From the NCBI GenBank assembly GCA_043739385.1, contig JAYUED010000166.1, forward strand, positions 22,120-86,119: a stretch of 64,000 nt of DNA, written 5' to 3'. The translations under genes were made by a program, and so were the position numbers. The stretch is from Defluviibacillus sp043739385 (lineage in GTDB: Bacteria > Pseudomonadota > Gammaproteobacteria > Burkholderiales > Burkholderiaceae_C). The notes under the pieces were generated by a model. The model was not told the origin of the DNA and did no database searches. It was given only the letters and a program-made list of their open reading frames with translations. Positions 17,794 through 25,484 of this stretch are shown here, one piece after another. Within the stretch, counting starts at the first letter, position 1, and each line of letters starts with the position of its first letter.

Positions 17794-19152
17794 CTAGCTG
17801 GCGCGCCTGAGCGAGCGTGCTGGCAATGTGGGAGGAGCAAACTGGCCCATTCCGCCACTTAGATCAGCCATGCAAGGGTTGGGGCCTGCAGGTGCTTTAG
17901 CCACTAATGGTTTGACGGGTACCAGACCCAAAGTGGCCGTTGATACAACTGGTTGAGTGGGTTGAGCTAGTGGTATTGCAGAGGGAGCTGCAGGTTGTAT
18001 TGCACCAGGCCTGCTGCCCAGCGCCATCACTATTACCTTCGCGCCGTCCTTTTGTACTCGCTGCTGCCCTGCGACCACCACCACATCGCCCTCTGACAAG
18101 CCGTCCGTAATCTCCACCCGTCCAGGGCGGCGTATACCGACCTTGACTTCAGTACGTTGTGAAATTTTGCTGTCTTTGTCTGCACCGTCCAGCACCTTAA
18201 TGACAAACTGGCGTTGGCCCTGAGGCACGATAGCCTCTTCAGGCACGATCAATGCGCGTTCACGCTCGCCAAATACAGCGGTTACACGGGCAAACATGCC
18301 GGGGCGCAAGCCCATGGCACGGTTATCAATACAAGCCCGCACGCTAACGGAGCGGCCATTGGCGTCAATCAACGGGTCAATGGCTTGCACCACAGCAAAG
18401 AATTTTTGACCAGGCAAGGCGTCCAGATCGACCAAAGCCTTTTGCCCTTTCTTGATCTTGGTCAGGAACCGTTCAGGCAAACGAAAATCGACAAAAACAG
18501 CGTCCAAATCCTCCACGTTGACAATATCTGCACCGTCTTTCAGGTAGTCCCCAGGGTTGACTGTGCGTATGCCTGTAACGCCATCAAAGGGCGCCAGGAT
18601 TTTGAGGCGAGCTGCTGTTGCTTCAGACAAGGCCAGTTTGGCTTGTGATACTTCCAAATTTGCAGCGCTTTCATCGACCGTGCGCTGGCTGATGAAATTT
18701 TGTGTTGCCAAGTCCTGGTTGCGTTTGTGGTTTGCCAACGCGATAGAGAGCTCAGCACGGCTTTGCTTGATCTGTGCTTCGGGCAGCTGATCGTCGAACT
18801 GCACCAACAACTGACCTTTGTGCACCCGCTCGCCGTCTTTGAAGTTAAGTTGCGTGATGCGGCCACTGATTTCAGGACGCAAAATTACACTTTGGCGCGA
18901 ACGTAAACTGCCGACAGCTTGGGTGTCGTCAGTGAGTTTCATTACTTCGACTTTGGCAACTTCTACGGTCGGAGGGCGCTGTACGGTGACTCCAGAGGCG
19001 GTACCCGCTGGGACTGGACTGGTGACTGCACTGTTATTAAAACCGCCGTCGCCATTAAGGCTCTGGGCATTGTGCTGGAACCACCACGCAGCGCCAAAAG
19101 CTGCCGCAATGCCGGTCACGGCCACCAAGGTATAAATTGATTTCGACGCCAT
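17794..19152 (-). CDS. RND efflux periplasmic adaptor (membrane fusion protein)
   Basis: The 452-residue adaptor has an N-terminal membrane anchor (YTLVAVTGIAAAFGAAWWF), the barrel-sandwich halves (VILRPEISGRITQLNFKDGERVHKGQLL and LKILAPFDGVTGI), a coiled-coil hairpin between them and a beta-barrel domain. The C-terminal 75 residues are a Pro/Ala-rich tail not typical of AcrA. ATG 19152 is preferred to an in-frame ATG at 19170. It is the first gene of the pump operon. Its promoter must lie in 19153-19351, and no pump regulator gene is adjacent. Confidence 0.92.
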   Translation of the reverse strand: MASKSIYTLVAVTGIAAAFGAAWWFQHNAQSLNGDGGFNNSAVTSPVPAGTASGVTVQRPPTVEVAKVEVMKLTDDTQAVGSLRSRQSVILRPEISGRITQLNFKDGERVHKGQLLVQFDDQLPEAQIKQSRAELSIALANHKRNQDLATQNFISQRTVDESAANLEVSQAKLALSEATAARLKILAPFDGVTGIRTVNPGDYLKDGADIVNVEDLDAVFVDFRLPERFLTKIKKGQKALVDLDALPGQKFFAVVQAIDPLIDANGRSVSVRACIDNRAMGLRPGMFARVTAVFGERERALIVPEEAIVPQGQRQFVIKVLDGADKDSKISQRTEVKVGIRRPGRVEITDGLSEGDVVVVAGQQRVQKDGAKVIVMALGSRPGAIQPAAPSAIPLAQPTQPVVSTATLGLVPVKPLVAKAPAGPNPCMADLSGGMGQFAPPTLPARSLRRAS

Positions 19153-19351
19153 AGTCAATGTGGGGCCCAAGTCGCTTGTTCAGGCTTGGGCGGGGCTGTG
19201 AGAGTTAGTTTTTCAATATAACAGTCAAGCGGAAATTTCGCACAGAATGATTGATCCAAAAATCTCTTCCAGTCGCCTTAATTCAGGGTAAACCAGTAAG
19301 AATTTAGGGTTTTTTCGCGGGTGGTCAATCACTTTTACTTTTTTTTACATT

Positions 19352-19798
19352 TCATCGACCTAACGCCAAATCCACACCCTTGTTCGCCAGCGCATCAGCC
19401 CGCTCATTGCCGGGGTCGCCTGCATGGCCCTTCACCCAGCGCCAGTCGATTTTGTGCCCTCCAGTCTGCACCAAGGTGTCCATCTCTTTCCACAAATCTA
19501 CGTTCTTCACGGGTTCTTTGGAGGCGGTACGCCAGCCCTTAGCCTTCCATCCATGAATCCATTCGGTAATGCCTTTGAGCACATACTGGCTGTCAACATA
19601 CATCGTCACTTGGCAGGGGCGCTTAAGGGCTTTGAGTGCTTGAATAACGGCCATCATCTCCATTCGATTGTTTGTAGTCTCGCGCTCGCCACCAAAAAGT
19701 TCTTTTTGGTCAGTGGCTGATTTCAGCCACACCCCCCAGCCACCTGGGCCTGGGTTGCCTTTGCACGCACCGTCGGTATAAATATCAATCAGATTCAA
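19352..19798 (-). CDS. rnhA: Ribonuclease HI
   Basis: RNase HI removes RNA from RNA-DNA hybrids. The 148-residue enzyme begins MNLIDIYTDGACKGNPGPGGWG, carrying the first catalytic Asp. The Glu is in TTNNRMEMMAVI, the second Asp in MYVDSQYVLKGI, the flexible-loop His in HAGDPGNERADALA and the last Asp in that same motif. Length and order are standard. Its start overlaps the end of the methyltransferase gene by 14 bp, so the two are translationally coupled. Confidence 0.97.
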   Translation of the reverse strand: MNLIDIYTDGACKGNPGPGGWGVWLKSATDQKELFGGERETTNNRMEMMAVIQALKALKRPCQVTMYVDSQYVLKGITEWIHGWKAKGWRTASKEPVKNVDLWKEMDTLVQTGGHKIDWRWVKGHAGDPGNERADALANKGVDLALGR

Positions 19799-20705
19799 TT
19801 TGTTTTCTCGTTGTAGTCTTTGTAGTCGTTATCGTCGTTTTAGCGTCTACTAGGTGGACGCTGTTCGCTATAGAAACAGGAGCGCCCGCCAACTTGGGTG
19901 ACGTCTTCCACGCCCGCCGAATCAGTGTCATACCACGCACACGTTTGACAGCAACCACAAAATATACCCCACCCAAAATCGGCCACCAGCGACTGCCAAT
20001 AGGATCAAGCCACACCGTACGGTCTAGCCAGGGTTGGCTGGTCACCGCAGGGCGATAGCAGCCAAAGCGTACTGATTCCACCTCAAAACTGAGCAGACGC
20101 AGCCAGTCACGCAGGCGGCGGTAACCTATCCACTCCTGGGTTTCAGGCACATACAGCTCACCAAAACCAAACCGCTGATAAAGCTGGGTGCGGCGTTGGC
20201 GAAGGCCCCATAAGCTTGTAGGATTTAGCCCACAAATTACCACCCGCCCCTCAGGTACGAGCACGCGGTGAACTTCGCTTAGGGTGCTATGTGGGTCGCC
20301 GCTTAGCTCCAATGTGTGTGGCAGTGTGACCAAGTCCAGACTGGCTTCAGAAAATGGCAAAGCGTCAAAATCTGTCACAAATGAGATGGGACGGTTTCCA
20401 TGCAAAGCACCGGTAACCGTGTTGTCCCCGCAATTAGAGTCGTCCAACGCCAGCCAAGGGTGAGGCATGCGGTTGGCTTGGAGTGTGTCGATTTGCGGCA
20501 GACCCAGTTGCAGGGCATGGTAGCCAAATACGTCTACCACCGAGCGCTCAAATTCTTGAGTTTCCCAGTTTTTCAGGTATGCACCTGGCGCAGTTCGCAG
20601 CCAATCTTGCAGGCGCGATTGCAGAGGTAAACGCAGAGGTGAATGCAAAGAGGATTGCAAAGACGGGTGCGCAGGAACCTGAAAACCTATAATTTCGTCG
20701 CTCAT
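19785..20705 (-). CDS. SAM-dependent methyltransferase (class I)
   Basis: The 306-residue protein has a central Methyltransf_11-type core: SLDLVTLPHTLELSGDPHSTLSEVHRVLVPEGRVVICGLNP resembles post-motif I to motif III. The motif I region is weak. The substrate is unknown; genes of this kind sit between gloB and rnhA in many betaproteobacteria. The start ATG at 20705 overlaps the ATG of the divergent gloB within one CATG, leaving no room for separate promoters outside the coding sequences. The C-terminus is low complexity (TTITTTKTTTRKQ) and overlaps the rnhA start. Confidence 0.85.
   Translation of the reverse strand: MSDEIIGFQVPAHPSLQSSLHSPLRLPLQSRLQDWLRTAPGAYLKNWETQEFERSVVDVFGYHALQLGLPQIDTLQANRMPHPWLALDDSNCGDNTVTGALHGNRPISFVTDFDALPFSEASLDLVTLPHTLELSGDPHSTLSEVHRVLVPEGRVVICGLNPTSLWGLRQRRTQLYQRFGFGELYVPETQEWIGYRRLRDWLRLLSFEVESVRFGCYRPAVTSQPWLDRTVWLDPIGSRWWPILGGVYFVVAVKRVRGMTLIRRAWKTSPKLAGAPVSIANSVHLVDAKTTITTTKTTTRKQIESD
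20688..20693 (+). promoter_or_regulatory. Candidate -10 box for gloB
   Basis: A perfect TATAAT lies 10 nt before the gloB ATG, inside the divergent methyltransferase coding sequence. A transcript from it would start within about 5 nt of the ATG and be nearly leaderless. No good -35 is seen at 17-nt spacing, so this is tentative. Confidence 0.35.
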
Positions 20706-21507
20706 GACATTAATTCCACTGCCCGCTTTCACTGACAACTATATTTGGCTGTTGCACAACGACACCCATGCTATCGTTGTTGATCCGGGCGATGCCCAGC
20801 CAGTTCTAGCGGCGCTAGACCGCTTAAAACTGCCATTGGTTGCGATTCTAGTCACGCACCACCACATGGACCATGTCGGTGGTGTCGCTCAGTTGCGTGA
20901 AGCCACCGGGGCTACAGTTTATGGACCAGCCAATGAAAAAATGCCTGAGCCCTTGCTGCGCCTCATTGAAGGCGACAAGTTGGAGGTACTAGGCCTGCGC
21001 TTCTCTGTGATTGATGTGCCAGGTCACACGGCAGGGCATATTGCCTATTACTGTGACGGCGCCGATGTTGAGGGGGGTCGCCGTCCGCTGCTGTTTTGTG
21101 GCGATACGCTGTTTTCTGGGGGCTGTGGGCGTTTGTTTGAAGGCACGCCTGCGCAAATGCTGGCTTCACTCGACAAGCTGGCTGCGTTGCCCGCAGGAAC
21201 TCAGGTTTGCTGCACACACGAATACACCCTCAGTAATTTACGTTTTGCGCTGGCGGTCGAGCCTGACAACACAGCGCTCGCCTCGTACAACTCCCAATGT
21301 GTAGCCTTGCGCGCCAACAACCGGCCCACTCTGCCCTCCAGCATCGCGCAAGAGCTGCAAATCAATCCATTTTTGCGTACCCGCCAGCGTAGCATTATTG
21401 AAGCAGCTGGCCGTTTTGATGCCACCGTAGCGTCCAACGCCTTTGACTCATCCAGCGAGACTGCCGTTTTTGCAGCCATTCGTGAATGGAAAAACCAATT
21501 CAAATGA
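20704..21507 (+). CDS. gloB: Hydroxyacylglutathione hydrolase (glyoxalase II)
   Basis: GloB hydrolyses S-lactoylglutathione in methylglyoxal detoxification. The metallo-beta-lactamase metal site is THHHMDHVGG near residue 55, with further ligands in DVPGHTAGHIAYY, FCGDTLFSGGCGRLFEGT and CTHEYTLSN. The substrate-binding C-terminal domain ends EWKNQFK. Length is 267, a little over the E. coli enzyme. No ribosome binding site precedes ATG 20704. A TATAAT at 20688-20693 ends 10 nt before it, which suggests a very short leader. The stop overlaps the mltD start (ATGA). Confidence 0.95.
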   Translation: MTLIPLPAFTDNYIWLLHNDTHAIVVDPGDAQPVLAALDRLKLPLVAILVTHHHMDHVGGVAQLREATGATVYGPANEKMPEPLLRLIEGDKLEVLGLRFSVIDVPGHTAGHIAYYCDGADVEGGRRPLLFCGDTLFSGGCGRLFEGTPAQMLASLDKLAALPAGTQVCCTHEYTLSNLRFALAVEPDNTALASYNSQCVALRANNRPTLPSSIAQELQINPFLRTRQRSIIEAAGRFDATVASNAFDSSSETAVFAAIREWKNQFK

Positions 21508-23096
21508 AATTGCTTCACGTCGCCTGTATCGCCAGCTTGCTGTGGCTGACCGCTTGCGCTAACCAACCTACCGCCGAAGTAGCCTCTTCTCAACTGGATA
21601 ACAAGGTTGCTGGCACTGCCGACGTCCGACCCAAGCCAGCGCCTAAGACGCCCGTCCCACGTACCGCCATTTATCCAGGTGTCCCCTTGCTGGCTATCAC
21701 GGCGAACTCGGCTAACGGTCAACCTGTTACTGAAATAAGCCCACCTCGAGACCTGTGGGAACGTATTCGCCGGGGCTATGGCATTCCAAACCTAGACAGC
21801 GATCTGGTGCGGGACCGTGAGCAGTGGTACACCGCCCGTCCCGATTACATGGTGCGAATGACTGAACGCGGTCGTAAATATCTGTTCCATGTTGTTGAAG
21901 AACTGGAGCGGCGCAACATGCCGACCGAGCTGGCGCTGCTGCCCTTCATTGAAAGTGCATTTAACCCACAGGCTGTCTCCAGTGCTAAAGCGGCTGGGAT
22001 GTGGCAGTTTGTGCCCAGCACTGGTAAGTATTTCGACCTAAAGCAAAACGTCTTCCGCGATGACCGCCGCGACGTACTCGCCTCCACGCGTGCTGCGCTG
22101 GACTATCTGCAAAAACTCTATGGCATGTTCGGTGACTGGCAACTCGCGCTCGCTGCCTACAACTGGGGTGAAGGCAGCGTTCAGCGTGCCATCACTAAAA
22201 ACCAACACGCTGGCTTGGGTACTACCTACAGCGATCTGAACATGCCGATGGAAACACGGATGTATATCCCCAAGTTGCAAGCGGTGAAAAATATCGTTGC
22301 CAGCCCTGAGGCCGTCGGCGTACAGTTACCTGAAATTTTCAACCACCCTTACTTCCAGCAAGTTCCCATCACGCGGGATATTGATGTGGCGCTGGCCGCC
22401 AAGTTGGCAGAGGTGAAGTACGAAGACTTCAAAGCGCTTAACCCCTCAGCCAACCGTCCAGTGATCCTGGCGGCAGGAACACCGCAAATTTTGCTGCCTT
22501 GGGACAACGCCACCGTATTTCAGCAGAACTTGGAAGCCTACACTGGCGAGCGTTTAGCCAGCTGGACTGCCTGGATAGCGCCCACCACCATGAAGCCTGC
22601 CGATGCAGCTCGGCAAGCCGGAATGGGCGAAGCCGAATTCCGCGCCATCAACAACATCCCTCCGCGTATGCTGGTCAAAGCCGGCTCAACCCTGCTGGTG
22701 CCGCGCAGCAGTAATCAGCAAGCGGATGTCACGATCAACGTGGCCGATAACGCTCAACTAAGCTTGGCACCTGAAATCGTCTTGCGCAAAACCACGGTGA
22801 AAGCCCGTAAAGCTGAAACCGTGGCCAGCGTAGCAAAGCGTTTTAACGTGACGACAAGCAGCGTGGCTGAATGGAATCGGGTGAGCGTTTCAACTGCTTT
22901 CAAAACGGGACAGCAGGTGGTGGTATTTTTGCCTATCAAGGCTCAGATAGTGATGGCAAAGAGCATGACTCAACAGCCTATCGCACGCTCAAGCAAGTTG
23001 GCTAAAGCGCCTGTACTTAGGCAATCGAACAACAAGACAGTCATTAAAACAGCCAACAAAGCAATGAGCAGCAAAATACGCGTTGCCAAGCGTTGA
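21504..23096 (+). CDS. mltD: Membrane-bound lytic murein transglycosylase D
   Basis: MltD cleaves peptidoglycan glycan strands. The 530-residue precursor is a lipoprotein: the lipobox LTAC puts the lipidated Cys near residue 18. The SLT catalytic domain includes ELALLPFIESAFNPQA (the catalytic Glu), AAGMWQFVPSTGKYF and LALAAYNWGEGSV. A LysM-like repeat follows near the C-terminus (ARKAETVASVAKRFNVTTSS), with a basic tail rich in Lys and Ser. E. coli MltD has two LysM repeats, and the second is not clear here. ATG 21504 overlaps the gloB stop. Confidence 0.93.
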   Translation: MKLLHVACIASLLWLTACANQPTAEVASSQLDNKVAGTADVRPKPAPKTPVPRTAIYPGVPLLAITANSANGQPVTEISPPRDLWERIRRGYGIPNLDSDLVRDREQWYTARPDYMVRMTERGRKYLFHVVEELERRNMPTELALLPFIESAFNPQAVSSAKAAGMWQFVPSTGKYFDLKQNVFRDDRRDVLASTRAALDYLQKLYGMFGDWQLALAAYNWGEGSVQRAITKNQHAGLGTTYSDLNMPMETRMYIPKLQAVKNIVASPEAVGVQLPEIFNHPYFQQVPITRDIDVALAAKLAEVKYEDFKALNPSANRPVILAAGTPQILLPWDNATVFQQNLEAYTGERLASWTAWIAPTTMKPADAARQAGMGEAEFRAINNIPPRMLVKAGSTLLVPRSSNQQADVTINVADNAQLSLAPEIVLRKTTVKARKAETVASVAKRFNVTTSSVAEWNRVSVSTAFKTGQQVVVFLPIKAQIVMAKSMTQQPIARSSKLAKAPVLRQSNNKTVIKTANKAMSSKIRVAKR

Positions 23097-23111
23097 TAGC
23101 CTACGACTACT

Positions 23112-24191
23112 TCAAGCCTTAAATTTTTCCTTGGCTTTACGGACAAACTCATTCGTATAGGTCTTAGCCAGCTCGAACGAATCCGTGCCCATGCTGGGAT
23201 CAAAACTGACCATGGCTCTTAGCGCTGTTCTGGCAGCCTCTTCTGACAGTAAGCCGTCTAGCGACAAAGCTTCGCGCATATTGTTGAATGCCAACAAATA
23301 AAGTGCGCGATCGCCCAGCAAATACGCGTCGGGAACGGTTTGCACCATAGCGCTGGGTCCTGCCTGTTGCAACCATTTCAAACTGCGAACCATAGCGTTA
23401 GTCAAAGCCTGCAGGGTGTGCGGGTTCTTTTGCACAAAATCAAGCGGTGCATGCAAGCATCCCGCAGGCATCGGGCCACCAAACACGGCCATCGTATCTT
23501 TGAGGGTGCGGGTGTCAGAAATGATTTTTACTTCGCCTTTTTGCGCCAATAAGGTCATCACCGGATCCATATTGCTGATAGCGTCAATTTGGCCACTGCG
23601 CAGTGCAGCAAGCGCTCCAGCTGCATTGCCAACGCTTACATAGCTTACATCGCCTGACTTGATTCCAGCACCGGAGAGCAGCAAACTGGCCACCATGCTG
23701 GTTGATGAACCCGGGGCGGAAATACCAATTAACTTACCTTTAAGGTCTGCCAAATTTTGATACTCAGGCATCGTTTTGGTAGAAACACCGACGGCAACTT
23801 GCGGAGCCCGGCCCTGTAAAACGAAAGCTTGGAAGAACTGGTTTTTGCTCTGCAAGCTCAGGATCTGCTCATATGCACCACTGACTATGTCTGCAGACCC
23901 GGCCATCACAGCTTGCAGCGCACGAGTGCTACTCACAAAATCCATGATCTCTACGTCGAGCCCCTCAGCTTGGAAATAGCCAAGTTGCTCTGCGATGGTC
24001 AAAGGCAGGTGGTAGAACGTGGATTTACCCCCTACCGCAATGGCGATTTTGCTGCGCTCTAATTTTGGCTCAGCATGCACCACAGGCACCGCAACGGCTG
24101 CGGCCAGCAAAAGAGAGGTATTAAAACTGCGGCGTGTCAGCAATCGTGCAGACAAGCCAAGCTCAGAACGCACGTTGTTGGGATAGAACAT
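23112..24191 (-). CDS. ABC-type nitrate/sulfonate/taurine-like substrate-binding protein
   Basis: The 359-residue protein has a Tat-like or Sec signal (LTRRSFNTSLLLAAAVAVPVVHA) and an NMT1/SsuA-type fold. Visible marks are STFYHLPLTIAEQLGYFQAEGLDVE, ADIVSGAYEQ, LKGKLIGISAPGSSTSM and LRSGQIDAISNMDPV. It should bind a small organic ligand in the periplasm; which one cannot be told. No ATPase or permease gene adjoins it, so it is an orphan or works with a distant transporter. It converges on mltD, with 15 bp between stops. Confidence 0.87.
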   Translation of the reverse strand: MFYPNNVRSELGLSARLLTRRSFNTSLLLAAAVAVPVVHAEPKLERSKIAIAVGGKSTFYHLPLTIAEQLGYFQAEGLDVEIMDFVSSTRALQAVMAGSADIVSGAYEQILSLQSKNQFFQAFVLQGRAPQVAVGVSTKTMPEYQNLADLKGKLIGISAPGSSTSMVASLLLSGAGIKSGDVSYVSVGNAAGALAALRSGQIDAISNMDPVMTLLAQKGEVKIISDTRTLKDTMAVFGGPMPAGCLHAPLDFVQKNPHTLQALTNAMVRSLKWLQQAGPSAMVQTVPDAYLLGDRALYLLAFNNMREALSLDGLLSEEAARTALRAMVSFDPSMGTDSFELAKTYTNEFVRKAKEKFKA

Positions 24192-24390
24192 GGGTAAGTA
24201 GGCGTGTTTTTAAATCTGTCTCTAGGTTAGCTAAAACAGTAACAAAATGCATCGGGAACATCCCGAGGGGGTAACTACGTAAAACCAGAGAGTACGAGGT
24301 TTTATCGTGAAAAAATACCGAAAATTGGGTTTTAAATTGGATGTAATGAAAAAGCTAAAAAGCTAAAGGACACCTTCAAGCATCGAGGGA

Positions 24391-25011
24391 TCAGCGCCTG
24401 TCCACCAATGCATGGGCGATAGTGCCCAAATCCACATACTCCAGCTCGCTGCCTACGGGCACACCTCGGGCCAAGCGAGTGACCAACAAACCCCGGGCTT
24501 TCAAAGCCTGGGCAATAACATGGGCAGTGGCCTCACCTTCAGCAGTGAAATTGGTGGCCAAAATTACCTCGCGGACATCAAGTGCGGCGTCTTCGTGGCG
24601 GTGGCAGGCACGGTCAAACAATTTTTGCAACCCTATGTCTTTAGGTCCAATCCCATCCAAGGGACTCAAGCGGCCCATCAGCACAAAATACAGACCTTTA
24701 TAGGCCGACGTACGTTCCAGAGCCCATTGGTCAGCGGGTGTTTCAACCACGCAGAGTTTGCTGCGGTCGCGCTCTAAGTCTAGGCAGGTACTGCACACCT
24801 CGTTTTGTGTGAAAGTGTGGCACAGCAAGCAATGCTGCACCGTATTGACCGCGAGGTGCAAGGCTTCAGACAGCGCCAAAGCACCAGAACGATCGTGCTG
24901 CATGAGGTGAAAGGCCATGCGCGATGCGGATTTATCCCCTACGCCAGGCAAATGCCGTAGCGCCTGAATCAGCGCATCAAGAGCGTTGTTGGCGTTATGG
25001 AGTCTGGCCAA
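24391..25011 (-). CDS. recR: Recombination mediator RecR
   Basis: RecR helps load RecA at single-stranded gaps with RecF and RecO. The 206-residue protein has the N-terminal helix-hairpin-helix (LRHLPGVGDKSASRMAFHL), a four-Cys zinc finger (CLLCHTFTQNEVCSTC) and a Toprim domain (KLCVVETPADQWALE; ILATNFTAEGEATAHVIA). It is the last gene of the conserved dnaX-ebfC-recR order. Confidence 0.96.
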   Translation of the reverse strand: MARLHNANNALDALIQALRHLPGVGDKSASRMAFHLMQHDRSGALALSEALHLAVNTVQHCLLCHTFTQNEVCSTCLDLERDRSKLCVVETPADQWALERTSAYKGLYFVLMGRLSPLDGIGPKDIGLQKLFDRACHRHEDAALDVREVILATNFTAEGEATAHVIAQALKARGLLVTRLARGVPVGSELEYVDLGTIAHALVDRR

Positions 25012-25071
25012 TGGGAATGCAGCAGCTTAGCGCTAAGAAAAAACGTAGAACGAACCGTATTCGGTGATCGA

Positions 25072-25404
25072 TCAAAACGGGAACTTCATGCCGCCGGGCA
25101 GGCTGGGCATTCCTGCAGCAATCTTGCCCATCTTTTCTTGGCTGGTATCTTCAGCTTTGCGCACGGCTGCGTTGAAAGCAGCAGCTACTAAGTCTTCCAG
25201 CATGTCTTTGTCTTCGGCAAGCAGGCTCGGGTCGATGGTCACACGCTTCACATCGTGCTTGCAGGTCATCGTCACTTTGACCATGCCAGCACCTGATTCA
25301 CCGGTAACTTCGATATTGCCAAGGTCGTCTTGCGCCTTCTTCATGTTGTCCTGCATGGCCTGGGCTTGCTTCATGAGGCCAGCGAGTTGTCCTTTATTAA
25401 ACAT
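25072..25404 (-). CDS. ebfC: YbaB/EbfC family nucleoid-associated protein
   Basis: The 110-residue protein starts MFNKGQLAGLMKQAQAMQ and has the family core VTGESGAGMVKVTMTCKHDVKRV and a C-terminal AAGMPSLPGGMKFPF. Homologues form DNA-binding dimers with a tweezer shape. ATG 25404 has AAGGAA 5-6 nt upstream, so the longer frame to 25446 is rejected. It lies 81 bp downstream of dnaX and 60 bp upstream of recR. Confidence 0.95.
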   Translation of the reverse strand: MFNKGQLAGLMKQAQAMQDNMKKAQDDLGNIEVTGESGAGMVKVTMTCKHDVKRVTIDPSLLAEDKDMLEDLVAAAFNAAVRKAEDTSQEKMGKIAAGMPSLPGGMKFPF

Positions 25405-25484
25405 AATTTCCTTGTGAGTTTTAAAAAATTTAAACGTGAAAAGCAACTTACAAAGCAGCTTATCGAGGTTGTGAAGTGAGCTAA

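Noticed and set aside
20641..20700. Repeated TTGCAAAGA-like words in the methyltransferase 5' coding region as operators
   Set aside because: They encode Gln-Ser-Ser-Leu repeats in the protein and are explained by local coding duplication.
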